Positions 9,038 to 16,727 of a DNA stretch of 64,000 nt are shown piece after piece. The translations under genes and the position numbers were made by a program. The notes under the pieces were generated by a model. It worked only from the letters and a program-made list of their open reading frames with translations, did not search any database and was not told the DNA's origin. The stretch's first letter is position 1; each line of letters begins with the position of its first letter. The stretch comes from CAVYWD01 sp963772225 (GTDB lineage: Bacteria; Myxococcota; Myxococcia; Myxococcales; UBA5297). The stretch is from NCBI GenBank assembly GCA_963772225.1, contig CAVYWD010000005.1, positions 1-64,000 of the forward strand, given 5' to 3'.

Positions 9038-10306
9038 TCAACCTTTCGTGCCCGCGGCATAGGCGGCCCGACCTTCGGCCCGCCACCAATCGTCGACGCG
9101 GCGGGCGTATTCGAGGACCAAGGTCATGGAGGTGTCGTGTCCGAACATCTTGTAGGGGAGGCGCAGCGTGTCGAGGATGTCTTTGGCGTAGAACATCCCC
9201 TTCACCAGGTTCGGCCCGCCGCGGCCGATGACGGTATAGACCGGCGGCAGCGAGCCCAGGCGCGCCGCGCGGTCGCGCAGGGCGTCAAAGATGCCTTTGA
9301 AGGTGACGTGGATGTCGGTGTTGTTCGCCTTTCCGCCGATGACCAGAATGAGGCTCGCCTTGTCGAGCCAATGGCGAAAGACGATGGACGCAATTTGATA
9401 TATTTTCTCGTAAGGCGGGTTTCCGCCGAAATCGGACGAGAAGAAAGCGCTGGTCCCCAGGGTCTCGGTGGCCGCGCTGCTCGCGCCGCCGCCGAACATG
9501 AACGGAATGATGCTGCCTTTGGGGTTGAGCTCGAAGACGTCGCTCTGGCCCTGGTAGGTCCGCAGCTTGTTGACGTCCGCCTCGAACGGCGTCACCTCCG
9601 CCTCGAAGATGGTCATCGGCAGGTCCAGCCGCTTCCAGGCCGGGTTGTCCTGGTCGAACGCCGCCTTGACGTCGCAGGCGATGGGCACGAGCCGGTTGCC
9701 GTCTCGGAAGACGCGGATCGGGTTGATCTCGATGGTGGTCAGGCCGAAGGCGACGTACAGGTCCCAGAGGCGCGGCAAGCTCTGCGCCAGCGGCGAGATG
9801 TACTCGTCGGGGCAGCCGGTGGCGGTCAGGGCGTTGGTGAGCTCGAAGGAGCTGATGCCGAGGAACGGGTCTATCTCCACGGTCGCTTTCTTCTCGGGCG
9901 GCAGCTCCTCGATGTCGACCCCGCCGAAGGGCGTGATGGTGAAGACCGGCCCGCGGTGGAACGAGGACGCGGTGATGGAGAAGTAGACCTCCACCTCAGA
10001 GGGGACGAAGGCCTCGAAGGTGACGCCGTCGGCGGTGACCGTGCGCTGCCCCGATTTGTGAGGCGAGAAATAGAGCTCGCGCTTGGCCTTCTCGGCGTCG
10101 TGCACGTTGTCGACCACGCGCACCAGGCCCGCCTTTCCCTTCTTGCCCACGCCGCCGTAGAAGACCGGCTTGACGACGAGCTTCCCGTGGCGGTCGAGCA
10201 TGCGCTGCAGCTCGTCGTCGGTTGCGCTGGAGGGCAGGACCTCCGCGAAGGGGAAGTCCGCCAGTGAGAGGAGTCGCGAGCCGAATCGAAGTCCCGTGAG
10301 CTGCAT
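9038..10306 (-). CDS. ATP-citrate lyase beta-like subunit (ATP-grasp / SucC-like)
   Basis: 422 residues, ATG 10306 with AAGGAG 7 bases upstream. N-terminal ATP-grasp fold (LVVKPVFYGGVGKKGKAGLV; TTIEINPIRVF near residue 200), then a succinyl-CoA-synthetase-like C-terminal domain with the glycine-rich IPFMFGGGASS and VIGGKANNTD stretches seen in the citrate-binding part of ATP-citrate lyase. About 400 residues is the usual AclB length. It would bind ATP and phosphorylate the histidine of the alpha-like partner encoded 5 bases downstream, feeding CoA-thioester formation. No other genes of the reductive TCA cycle are in the window, so a route supplying cytosolic acetyl-CoA is as plausible as carbon fixation. 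Confidence 0.8.
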   Translation of the reverse strand: MQLTGLRFGSRLLSLADFPFAEVLPSSATDDELQRMLDRHGKLVVKPVFYGGVGKKGKAGLVRVVDNVHDAEKAKRELYFSPHKSGQRTVTADGVTFEAFVPSEVEVYFSITASSFHRGPVFTITPFGGVDIEELPPEKKATVEIDPFLGISSFELTNALTATGCPDEYISPLAQSLPRLWDLYVAFGLTTIEINPIRVFRDGNRLVPIACDVKAAFDQDNPAWKRLDLPMTIFEAEVTPFEADVNKLRTYQGQSDVFELNPKGSIIPFMFGGGASSAATETLGTSAFFSSDFGGNPPYEKIYQIASIVFRHWLDKASLILVIGGKANNTDIHVTFKGIFDALRDRAARLGSLPPVYTVIGRGGPNLVKGMFYAKDILDTLRLPYKMFGHDTSMTLVLEYARRVDDWWRAEGRAAYAAGTKG

Positions 10307-11090
10307 GTGCCGTCTCCTTGAGCGCGAGCTCTCGTCGGCCTATCAATGAATTGGCTTCAACGCCTTGCGTCCACGCTCTAAGGCGGGAACTCGCGGCGAA
10401 TCGTACCTTTTGGGAGCGAGCGGCCGCGATTTGGGTTCGGCAAGCATGGCACCGGGGCGCCGAAAATCGCAAATCATAGCGCCTATCTCAGTCAATCAGA
10501 GTTTCTGATGTGTGCGCAACTGGCGCCGTCGACTTCGGGTGCGCTGAGGCTCGGGCGCCGAGCGCGCAGAAGTTGCGCGGTCGCAGAGCGCGTCTCGGGT
10601 GCCGGCAGAAGCCGGCCTGGGCGACGCGACGGAGCGCGAGGCCGCGGGGCCTACGGCGACCGGAAGGGCCCGGTGGAGTCGCCTGCCAGCACGCTCGGGC
10701 CTGTCGAGCCGGCGCTGACGCGGCCGGCCGTGCGAGTGGCGCGCGGAAGCGAGCTTGGCGAGCGTGGGTCCGCTCGAACGGCGCGTCAGGCCCCTGTCAT
10801 TAAAGTGCTTGGGCCAGAAGGAAAGGGGGACCCGATGGATTTCGCATCGAGTCGACATGACCGATTTTTCGAGCGCTCAGGGAGCGCCCCAAAGCCGCTG
10901 GAGCGCTCTTGCGCGAGCGGCTTCGCCGGAAGTCGTGGCGCAACTGGTCGAAGGGTCGTTCGTGGACGAGAAGATGCGGCAGTCGCAATGCGACTCGAGG
11001 GCGGGGCTGACGGTGCTCATTGACAGGGCGACCTCACGCCTGCGCGCGTCGGCGCCGCCGGGCGCGAGTGCGCAGGCCTGGAGGCCGTGC
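10307..11090. other. 784-base gap; promoter region of the citrate-lyase-like operon
   Basis: No gene is supportable here. Small Arg/Ser-rich open frames exist on both strands, including one with the string NDRGLTRRSSGPTL that I associate with poorly conserved hypothetical proteins. None has a good start site. The right-hand 180 bases upstream of ATG 10306 must carry the promoter of the minus-strand operon. I see no unambiguous -35/-10 or sigma-54 pair. Imperfect GC-rich dyads occur around 10660-10760. Confidence 0.5.
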
Positions 11091-12020
11091 TCAAGCCCCG
11101 CGCAGCCGCGCGAGGAGCAACTCCAGCTCCGGAGGCAGTGGCGCCTCGGCCGCCACCGGGTGGCCGGTGAGCGGGTGCGGCAGCTCCAGCCGCTGCGCGT
11201 GCAGAAACTGCCGGGTCAGGCCCGGGACCTGGGGGCCGCCGTAGAGCTCGTCGCCCGCCACCGGCGCCCCGACGGCCGCGAGGTGGACGCGGATCTGGTG
11301 CATGACGCCGGTGGGGATTCGGATCTCGACCAGCGCCAGGTCGCCCAGGCGCTCGAGCACCCGATAGATGGAGAGCGCGGGTCGCGCGCTGAGCCGCGCG
11401 GCGTCTTCGTCATTGGGGCAGGCGATCATTCGGCGCGGGTTCTTGGGGTGGTGCGCGATGGGCAGGGCGATCTCGCCGCCCTCGCCGGGCGCGCCGCCGA
11501 CCAAGGCGAGGTAGCGCTTGTCGACCTTGCGCGCGCCGAACAGGTCGCGCAATGCCCGCCAGGCCGCCGCGGACCGCGCGGCGATGATGGTACCCGAGGT
11601 CTCGACGTCCAGGCGGTGCGCGAAGCCGCACTCGCGCGGGTCGTCGCCGGCGGCGGCGCACTCGGGGAAGCGGGCGATGAGCGCGTTGGCGAGCGTGCCG
11701 CGCTCGCCTTCGTCGAGGGGGTGGGTGGGGACGCCGGCGGCCTTGTCGAGGATCAGGAACGCCGGGTCCTCGACAAGCACCGCGAGCGGGAGCTCGGGCT
11801 GGGCGAGCGGCGGGGTCGGCTCGGCCTCGAGCACGGCGGTGACCTCGCTGCCGGGCGCGGCCTTATCGCCCTTGCGCGCGCGGCGGCCGTCGACGCGGAC
11901 CTCGCCTTTGGCGAAGGCCTCCATGACCTTGGCGCGGCTCACGCCGAGCGCGTCGGCTAAGTAGCGGTCGAGTCGGGCGGCGGAGGCGCCGGGAGGAACG
12001 CGGTGAGTGAAAGTCTTCAC
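11091..12020 (-). CDS. RluA-family RNA pseudouridine synthase
   Basis: About 309 residues if started at GTG 12020 (KTFTHRVPPGASAARLDRYL); the frame is open up to 12230 but the upstream part looks non-coding. An N-terminal S4-like RNA-binding segment (LDRYLADALGVSRAKVMEAF) is followed by the catalytic RluA domain with HRLDVETSG. Its aspartate is the universal catalytic residue that isomerises uridine to pseudouridine in rRNA or tRNA. Further family motifs are MHQIRVHLAAVGAPVAGD and FLHAQRLELPHP. Which site it modifies cannot be told from the sequence. The gene ends 170 bases before the next minus-strand start region and looks independently transcribed. Confidence 0.85.
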   Translation of the reverse strand: MKTFTHRVPPGASAARLDRYLADALGVSRAKVMEAFAKGEVRVDGRRARKGDKAAPGSEVTAVLEAEPTPPLAQPELPLAVLVEDPAFLILDKAAGVPTHPLDEGERGTLANALIARFPECAAAGDDPRECGFAHRLDVETSGTIIAARSAAAWRALRDLFGARKVDKRYLALVGGAPGEGGEIALPIAHHPKNPRRMIACPNDEDAARLSARPALSIYRVLERLGDLALVEIRIPTGVMHQIRVHLAAVGAPVAGDELYGGPQVPGLTRQFLHAQRLELPHPLTGHPVAAEAPLPPELELLLARLRGA

Positions 12021-12190
12021 GAAAGGGCTCGGTGAGAAAGGATCCGCGCTCTTGGGCGCGGCGAATGGAGCGATGGGCAGCCAGGGCGAGCGCGCAAAGG
12101 ATTCGCGGCAGCAATGGGCGGCGACGCCTTCGTCCTTATACTCGGGCTCTGTGCGCGGCTGTCGAGGTGAATTCCTCCGAATTCGCTGTC

Positions 12191-13186
12191 CTACTCGCCC
12201 CCAGGGAGGCGGCCGGTCTCTCGAAACCACTCATACGCGTCGACGACCGCCTCGCGCACGGGCCTGGGCGAGAACCCGAGCTCGCGGCGCGCCTTGGCCG
12301 ACGAGACGTAGGCGAGCTCGTAGAGGCTCGCGACGGTCTGGCGGTTGAACAGCGCGAAGGCCTTGGGCAGGAGCTTCCCGGCGGCGTCGCCCAGGCGCGC
12401 TGCGCCCATGGCGATGGCGCGGGGTACCGGCACGCGCGGCGGCGGCACGTGGGCCGCCTCGGAGCAGAGCGTGAAGAGCTCGCGCCAAGTCAGGTTCTCG
12501 GACGAGAGGATGAAGCGCTCGCCGGAGCGCCCGCGCTGGAGCGCGGCGACCGCGCCCCGGGCGACGTCGCGCGCGTCGACGAAGCCGCTGCCGCCCTCCG
12601 GATACGCGACGAGCCTTCCGCTGGCGATGAGGAGGAGCAGCCCGCCCGAGGACGGCTTCACGTCCCCGGGGCCCACGGCGTAGGACGGGTTGACCACGAC
12701 CGCCTCGAGCCGCCCGCGCTTCGCCGCCGCGAGGACCAGCTCTTCGGCGGCCCGCTTGGTCTGCCAATAGGCGCCGCGGCCCGCGAGGTCCCACGGCGCG
12801 TCTTCGTCGGCGGGCCGGTCGAGCGAGCCCGAGCCCACGGCCGCGATGCTGGAGACGTAGAGCAGCCTGCGGGCGCCGGCCTGCTCGGCGGCGGCGATGA
12901 CGTTGCGCGTGCCCTCGACGTTGACCCGGCGCACGCGCTCGTCGGCGAAAGGGTCGGTGCGGACGCTCGCCGCCGCGTGCACCACCTGGTCGGCGCCGCG
13001 GGCCGCCGCGCGCAGCGACTCGACGTCGCGGACATCGCCGCGGACCTCTTCGAAGGGCACGCCCTGGAGCGCCGCGCGGCTGCTGTGCATGCGGACGAGC
13101 AGCCGGACTTCCTCGCCCGACCGCGCGAGCTCGCGGGCGATGTGCCCGCCGATGAGCCCCGTGCCGCCGGTGACGAGCGTCGTCAT
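12191..13186 (-). CDS. Extended SDR family NAD(P)-dependent epimerase/reductase
   Basis: 331 residues, ATG 13186 with GGAGG 6 bases upstream. The N-terminus has the Rossmann dinucleotide motif TGGTGLIGG (residues 6-14), then DVRD and HAAASV. The catalytic Y-x-x-x-K is in AYWQTKRAAE, with YVSSIAAVG before it supplying the serine. This is the atypical/extended SDR layout shared by dihydroflavonol-4-reductase-like enzymes and hopanoid-associated sugar epimerases (HpnA). The substrate cannot be assigned, and no hopanoid genes are nearby. The C-terminus (ARRELGFSPRPVREAVVDAY) is typical of the family. It overlaps the untranslated part of the pseudouridine synthase frame, which supports the downstream start chosen there. 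Confidence 0.85.
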   Translation of the reverse strand: MTTLVTGGTGLIGGHIARELARSGEEVRLLVRMHSSRAALQGVPFEEVRGDVRDVESLRAAARGADQVVHAAASVRTDPFADERVRRVNVEGTRNVIAAAEQAGARRLLYVSSIAAVGSGSLDRPADEDAPWDLAGRGAYWQTKRAAEELVLAAAKRGRLEAVVVNPSYAVGPGDVKPSSGGLLLLIASGRLVAYPEGGSGFVDARDVARGAVAALQRGRSGERFILSSENLTWRELFTLCSEAAHVPPPRVPVPRAIAMGAARLGDAAGKLLPKAFALFNRQTVASLYELAYVSSAKARRELGFSPRPVREAVVDAYEWFRETGRLPGGE

Positions 13187-13337
13187 GAAAGCCTCCGCCC
13201 TTCACGATACGCCGGCGGGCGGGCGCCTGGGCGGCTCATGGAGGGCGGCGCCCGGTGTGCACGATTGCGGGAGCGGAGCGCCCACGCCGCCGCGTGACGC
13301 CCGGGAGCGCCGCCCGGAAAACGTGTCCGTGGCGAGG

Positions 13338-14093
13338 TTACGTGCTGGCCTCGGCGCCCGCGCGTCGGAAGACGAGCACCGCGATGTCGTGTCGATAGCC
13401 TTCGCCGCCGCAGCGGACCTCGGTGAGCACCATCGGCCCGAGCGGGCGGCCGCCGATGGCGACCTCGACCGGGTTGCCGCCGACGCGAGGCAGGCGGCCC
13501 TCTGCGAAGAGCTGCAGGGCCGACGGCATCATCGCGTACACCGTCGCGGTTCCGTCGTCGCCGATCACTCCGCGGTGACGGTCCACCGGGAAGCCCAAAG
13601 AGGCGTTCCCGCCCAGCGAGATCTGCACCTCGTCGAGGAACTTGCCGCCAATGGCGACGCGCTTCTCGGCGGGCGGGGGAACCTCGGCCCTCACCCCTTC
13701 CGGCAGCCCCATCGTACACACGAGGCGCGGCACGCCCGCGGCGTCGGGCGCGTAGGTCCAGTCCTCGACGAGACGCGGATCGAGCCAGTGCTTGCGCCCG
13801 CGCTCCGTGAGCAGGTCGAAGGCCGCGGCATCGTCGCGGGAGGAATGTCGCCCGCGCAGGCGCTTCTTCAGCTCGTTCAGCTCCTTGACCCGCGGGTGCT
13901 CCCAGCGCTTCGAGGCGAGCACGCTCGCGTTCCAGAACGTGACCGCCAGCTCGACCGCCGCGCGCGCGTCGTCGATGGCCGGCGCTGGGCCAATCCTCTC
14001 GAGCAGCGGCGCGGCGAGCTCGAGGACGAGCTCCGCGAGGTCGCGCTCGGGCAGGCGGACGACGCTCCACGAATTCGGGTTTCGACGCGTCAT
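13338..14093 (-). CDS. Conserved-looking protein of unknown function
   Basis: 251 residues from ATG 14093, no obvious ribosome binding site. Not recognised. The N-terminal half is helical and basic (ELAVTFWNASVLASKRWEHP, then KELNELKKRLRGR). The C-terminal half is richer in beta-strand-forming residues and Gly/Pro (GGKFLDEVQISLGGNASLGF). No signal peptide or membrane segment, so probably cytoplasmic. Codon use is like that of the neighbours (GC-rich third positions). It is the last ordinary gene before the degraded island that begins near 14200. Confidence 0.6.
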   Translation of the reverse strand: MTRRNPNSWSVVRLPERDLAELVLELAAPLLERIGPAPAIDDARAAVELAVTFWNASVLASKRWEHPRVKELNELKKRLRGRHSSRDDAAAFDLLTERGRKHWLDPRLVEDWTYAPDAAGVPRLVCTMGLPEGVRAEVPPPAEKRVAIGGKFLDEVQISLGGNASLGFPVDRHRGVIGDDGTATVYAMMPSALQLFAEGRLPRVGGNPVEVAIGGRPLGPMVLTEVRCGGEGYRHDIAVLVFRRAGAEAST

Positions 14094-14250
14094 CGGTTCT
14101 TGCGCGCCTTTCGGGCGGCCTTTCTTACCCGCTGAACGAAGCCTCTTCGCGGCAGTTGACGGAGGAAGTTCGGGGCCCTTGAGGTGGGACGTTTCCTCGA
14201 TCTCGGAGCCGATCCCGGCCCATCAGCAACCAACCGCAGGGAGCGAAGTG

Positions 14251-14446
14251 ATGGGCGAACTATACCAAAAGATGGAGCGGGACTTGGCGGCCAAGAACCG
14301 CGCGCTGGAGACGCTCATGGAGTACCTGCACTGCTGCTGTAACTTCGTGCACTACCCCAGGCCGGAGAAGATGTGGGGGTGCCCGAGATCAAGGACTTAA
14401 TCGGTCAGCCGGCGCGGGAGGGAGCGAGCCCGGATTCGCCGACGCC
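14251..14446 (+). pseudogene. Tyrosine recombinase (integrase) N-terminal remnant
   Basis: ATG 14251 follows GGGAGCG, a good ribosome binding site. The frame reads MGELYQKMERDLAAKNRA, then LETLMEYLHCCCNFVHYP, the SAM-like N-terminal DNA-binding domain of phage-type integrases found in myxobacterial mobile elements. It then jumps to another frame that continues MGVPEIKDLIGQPAREGASPDS, which is the next part of the same domain. The catalytic domain with its R-H-R-Y residues is missing. So this is the first about 65 residues of a recombinase of about 300 residues, frameshifted near 14373 and truncated after about 14446. It marks the left side of the island. Confidence 0.65.
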
Positions 14447-14471
14447 GCAGGACCATCACATCATCAAGGGC

Positions 14472-14840
14472 CAGCTGTTCCGCCGCCGCGGCTCGCGGGT
14501 CCACGTCACCACCGACCAGCCGCCGCCTCCGAAGCCCGAGCCCGTGCGCCGGCCCGCCAAGGTGGACGCCGATGCTCGCTCTCGCGCACCAACCGCAGGG
14601 CGCGATCGACCGGGGCCTCGTGGCCGACCGGCCGCCGCATGCAAGCTGGGGCACACGCGGGCGCGTGTCGCGCAGCTGCTGGATTTGCTCCTCCTCGCGC
14701 CCGACCTGCAGGCCGCCGTCCTGGCGCTCGAGGCCGTCGACGGCGCCGAGCCGATGGCCGAGCGGAGGCTGCGCACCGCGGCGCACGCGGAAAGCTGGTT
14801 GGCGCAGCGGGCGGCGTGGGCGCGGGCGGAATCGGCCTGA
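14472..14840 (+). pseudogene. HTH protein remnant of the kind found beside recombinases
   Basis: Reading starts inside a gene: FRRRGSRVHVTTDQPPPPKP. It shifts to another frame near 14570 (MLALAHQPQGAIDRGLVADR), then back near 14640 (KLGHTRARVAQLLDLLLLAP, followed by DLQAAVLALEAVDGAEPMAE). The second half is a helix-turn-helix of ParB-like type. I associate this combination with small genes next to recombinases in mobile elements, but give no formal family name. Two compensating frameshifts and no start codon show decay. The frame stays open to 14840 by chance, so it can be mistaken for a gene. Confidence 0.5.
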
Positions 14841-15016
14841 AAATCTCGCCAACGGCGTGGTCCTCGCGACAGCGTTCCCGTATCGTGGAGCGGCCAGGTG
14901 CCTGCGCGAGGACCTGGAGCACTGGATCTCCGAGCAGTCGCGCGGAACAGACACGAACCGCGAGGACGACTGACTTGACTCCGCCATCTGCTGAACGGAG
15001 CCGAACGACGCTGGGA

Positions 15017-15745
15017 ATGACGCTACCCGAAGAACTCCTAGGCCGTCGCCTCAAGGGGACGGCTACCGAGCTCGCGAACGAGAACAACACCGGCGCTATA
15101 AAGATCGGCGCTGCCGAGTTCCTCGGCATCACGTACCCGACGGCCGACGTGGTTTCGGCGATGAAGGCGATTGGCCCCGGGTATGGCCAGCCCGTCTTCC
15201 TCATCGGCAAGCGCGGCCAAGGTGAGTCGCACTTGCTCGTCGCCCTGTACCACGGCTTCACAGGCCCCGAGGTCACCTCGGAGTGGCTGAAGGCGTGTGG
15301 CATCCGCCTCGGCCAGCCAAAGCTCGGCGCGATCAAGCTTTGGCCGAAGACGCACGTCATCAGCGAGAGCCTCCACCTCCAGAATTGCAAGTTCCTGTGG
15401 GATCTCCTGTTCGAGCGCCACCCGCACGGCAGCTACATCAAGTGCAAGTGGGAGACGCAGGTCGACAAGCGCACCGACATCCCCGGCGACAAGCTCCTCG
15501 TCGAGTTGTTCAAGCACACGCCGACCGCGCTCGGCCTCGACGAGTTCCAGACCTGGTACGACTGCCTCACGAACACCAAGCAGTTCCCCTGGCGCACCTG
15601 GGCGTCCAACTTCATCCAGGTCCTCTCGGAGATTGCCAAGGAGCACCCTGAGTTGCTCGTGCTCGTAGCCTCGGTCCGCAAGGGCGAGACGGAGGCGTAC
15701 CAGCGTTGGCCCTCCTGGAAGGAGGCCAAACATGGCTCGCGCTGA
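15017..15745 (+). pseudogene. Truncated DUF499-family ATPase with mutated Walker A
   Basis: From ATG 15017 the protein reads like the start of a DUF499 ATPase: ELANENNTGAIKIG, HVISESLHLQNCKFLWDLLF, TALGLDEFQTWYDCLTNTKQ (Walker B type DE), VLVASVRKGETEAYQ. DUF499 ATPases are usually near 1000 residues and are known from defence islands with DUF1156 methyltransferases. Two defects are visible. The Walker A expected as GxxGQGKS reads GKRGQGES, with Lys replaced by Glu at residue 70. The homology also stops at about 15703, after which the frame runs through the ribosome binding site of ietA to a stop at 15745. So only about 230 residues remain, fused to the next module. Almost certainly inactive. 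Confidence 0.75.
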
Positions 15746-16727
15746 TCTGTTGCTCGACATCGTCAAGGCTGAGGCAGAAGGCAACCAGGAGCTGTTTCGG
15801 AAGACGCTCGAGGCGCTCATCGCAGAGGAGCGGGCGAAACAGCACAACGTGCTCGCGGACCAACTCGCGGCGCACCTGCGCATCAACGGCAGCGCAGTCC
15901 GCCCCGCGCGCATCCCGCCGGAGGTGAATGGTGACCGTACCGCGTTCGCCGAGGTGCGTCCGCGCCGGAGCCTCGCAAGCCTCGTGTTGCCCGCCGTCGT
16001 TCAACGGGCGTGCAGCGAGCTGGTGGAGGAACACAACCGGGCTGACCTGCTTCGCTCGCACGGCATCGAGCCGCGCCATCGCGTCCTGCTGAGCGGCCCT
16101 CCCGGCAACGGCAAGACCACACTCGCTGAGGCACTGGCCTTCGAGCTGTCGGTGCCACTCTACGTGGTGCGCTACGAGAGTATCATCGGCAGCTACCTCG
16201 GGGAGACGGCAGTCCGACTGGCGAAGCTCTTTGCCCAAGTGCGCACGGAGCGGTGCGTGCTCTTATTCGACGAGTTCGACGTCGTCGGCAAGGAGCGCGG
16301 CGACGTTCACGAGACGGGTGAGATCAAGCGTGTCGTCAGCTCGCTCCTGCTCCAAGTGGACCAGTTGCCCTCGCACGTCGTCGTGGTGGCCGCGACGAAC
16401 CACAGCGAGCTTCTCGACCGCGCAGCGTGGCGACGATTCCAGGTGCGGTTGCCGCTTCCGGTGCCGACGAAAGTACAGCGTGTCGAGTGGCTTAAGCATT
16501 TCGAAGCGCGAGCGGGATTCTCGCTCGGACATTCACACGCGAACCTCGCGAAGACGCTGGGGTCGATCAGCTTCGCCGAGCTGGAACTCTTCGCACTCGA
16601 TGTCCAGCGCCGCTACCTCTTGGCGCTTCCCGACGGTGATGTGCGGTCCATCGTGAACCTGCGGCTCAAGCAGTGGAACGCGCGCGTGAAGCCGAAGACC
16701 GAGACCACGAGGAGGCGCAATGGCTGA
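15732..16727 (+). CDS. ietA: AAA+ ATPase of the IetAS system (IetA-like)
   Basis: 331 residues, ATG 15732 with AAGGAGG 8 bases upstream. The AAA+ core has Walker A GPPGNGKT (residues 122-129), the pore-loop-like SYLGET (about 154-159), Walker B VLLFDEFD (Asp180, Glu181), sensor 1 AATN (Asn223) and an arginine pair RR (about 234-235). The first about 90 residues are helical. Beside a subtilase gene this matches IetA, the ATPase of the ATPase/subtilisin-like protease pair first described as a plasmid incompatibility/stability module and later shown to be antiviral. The stop overlaps the start of ietS by 8 bases, so the two are co-translated. Likely role: control or substrate delivery for the protease; the trigger is unknown. 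All core motifs are intact, unlike the neighbouring remnants. Confidence 0.85.
   Translation: MARADLLLDIVKAEAEGNQELFRKTLEALIAEERAKQHNVLADQLAAHLRINGSAVRPARIPPEVNGDRTAFAEVRPRRSLASLVLPAVVQRACSELVEEHNRADLLRSHGIEPRHRVLLSGPPGNGKTTLAEALAFELSVPLYVVRYESIIGSYLGETAVRLAKLFAQVRTERCVLLFDEFDVVGKERGDVHETGEIKRVVSSLLLQVDQLPSHVVVVAATNHSELLDRAAWRRFQVRLPLPVPTKVQRVEWLKHFEARAGFSLGHSHANLAKTLGSISFAELELFALDVQRRYLLALPDGDVRSIVNLRLKQWNARVKPKTETTRRRNG

Noticed and set aside
6339..9062. 907-residue plus-strand frame opposite the citrate-lyase-like gene
   Set aside because: Shadow of the minus-strand gene; composition bias only and no family match.
10496..10858. Small minus-strand frame with NDRGLTRRSSGP
   Set aside because: No start signal, Arg/Ser-rich, and the string recurs in spurious hypothetical proteins; possibly a dispersed repeat but nothing firm.
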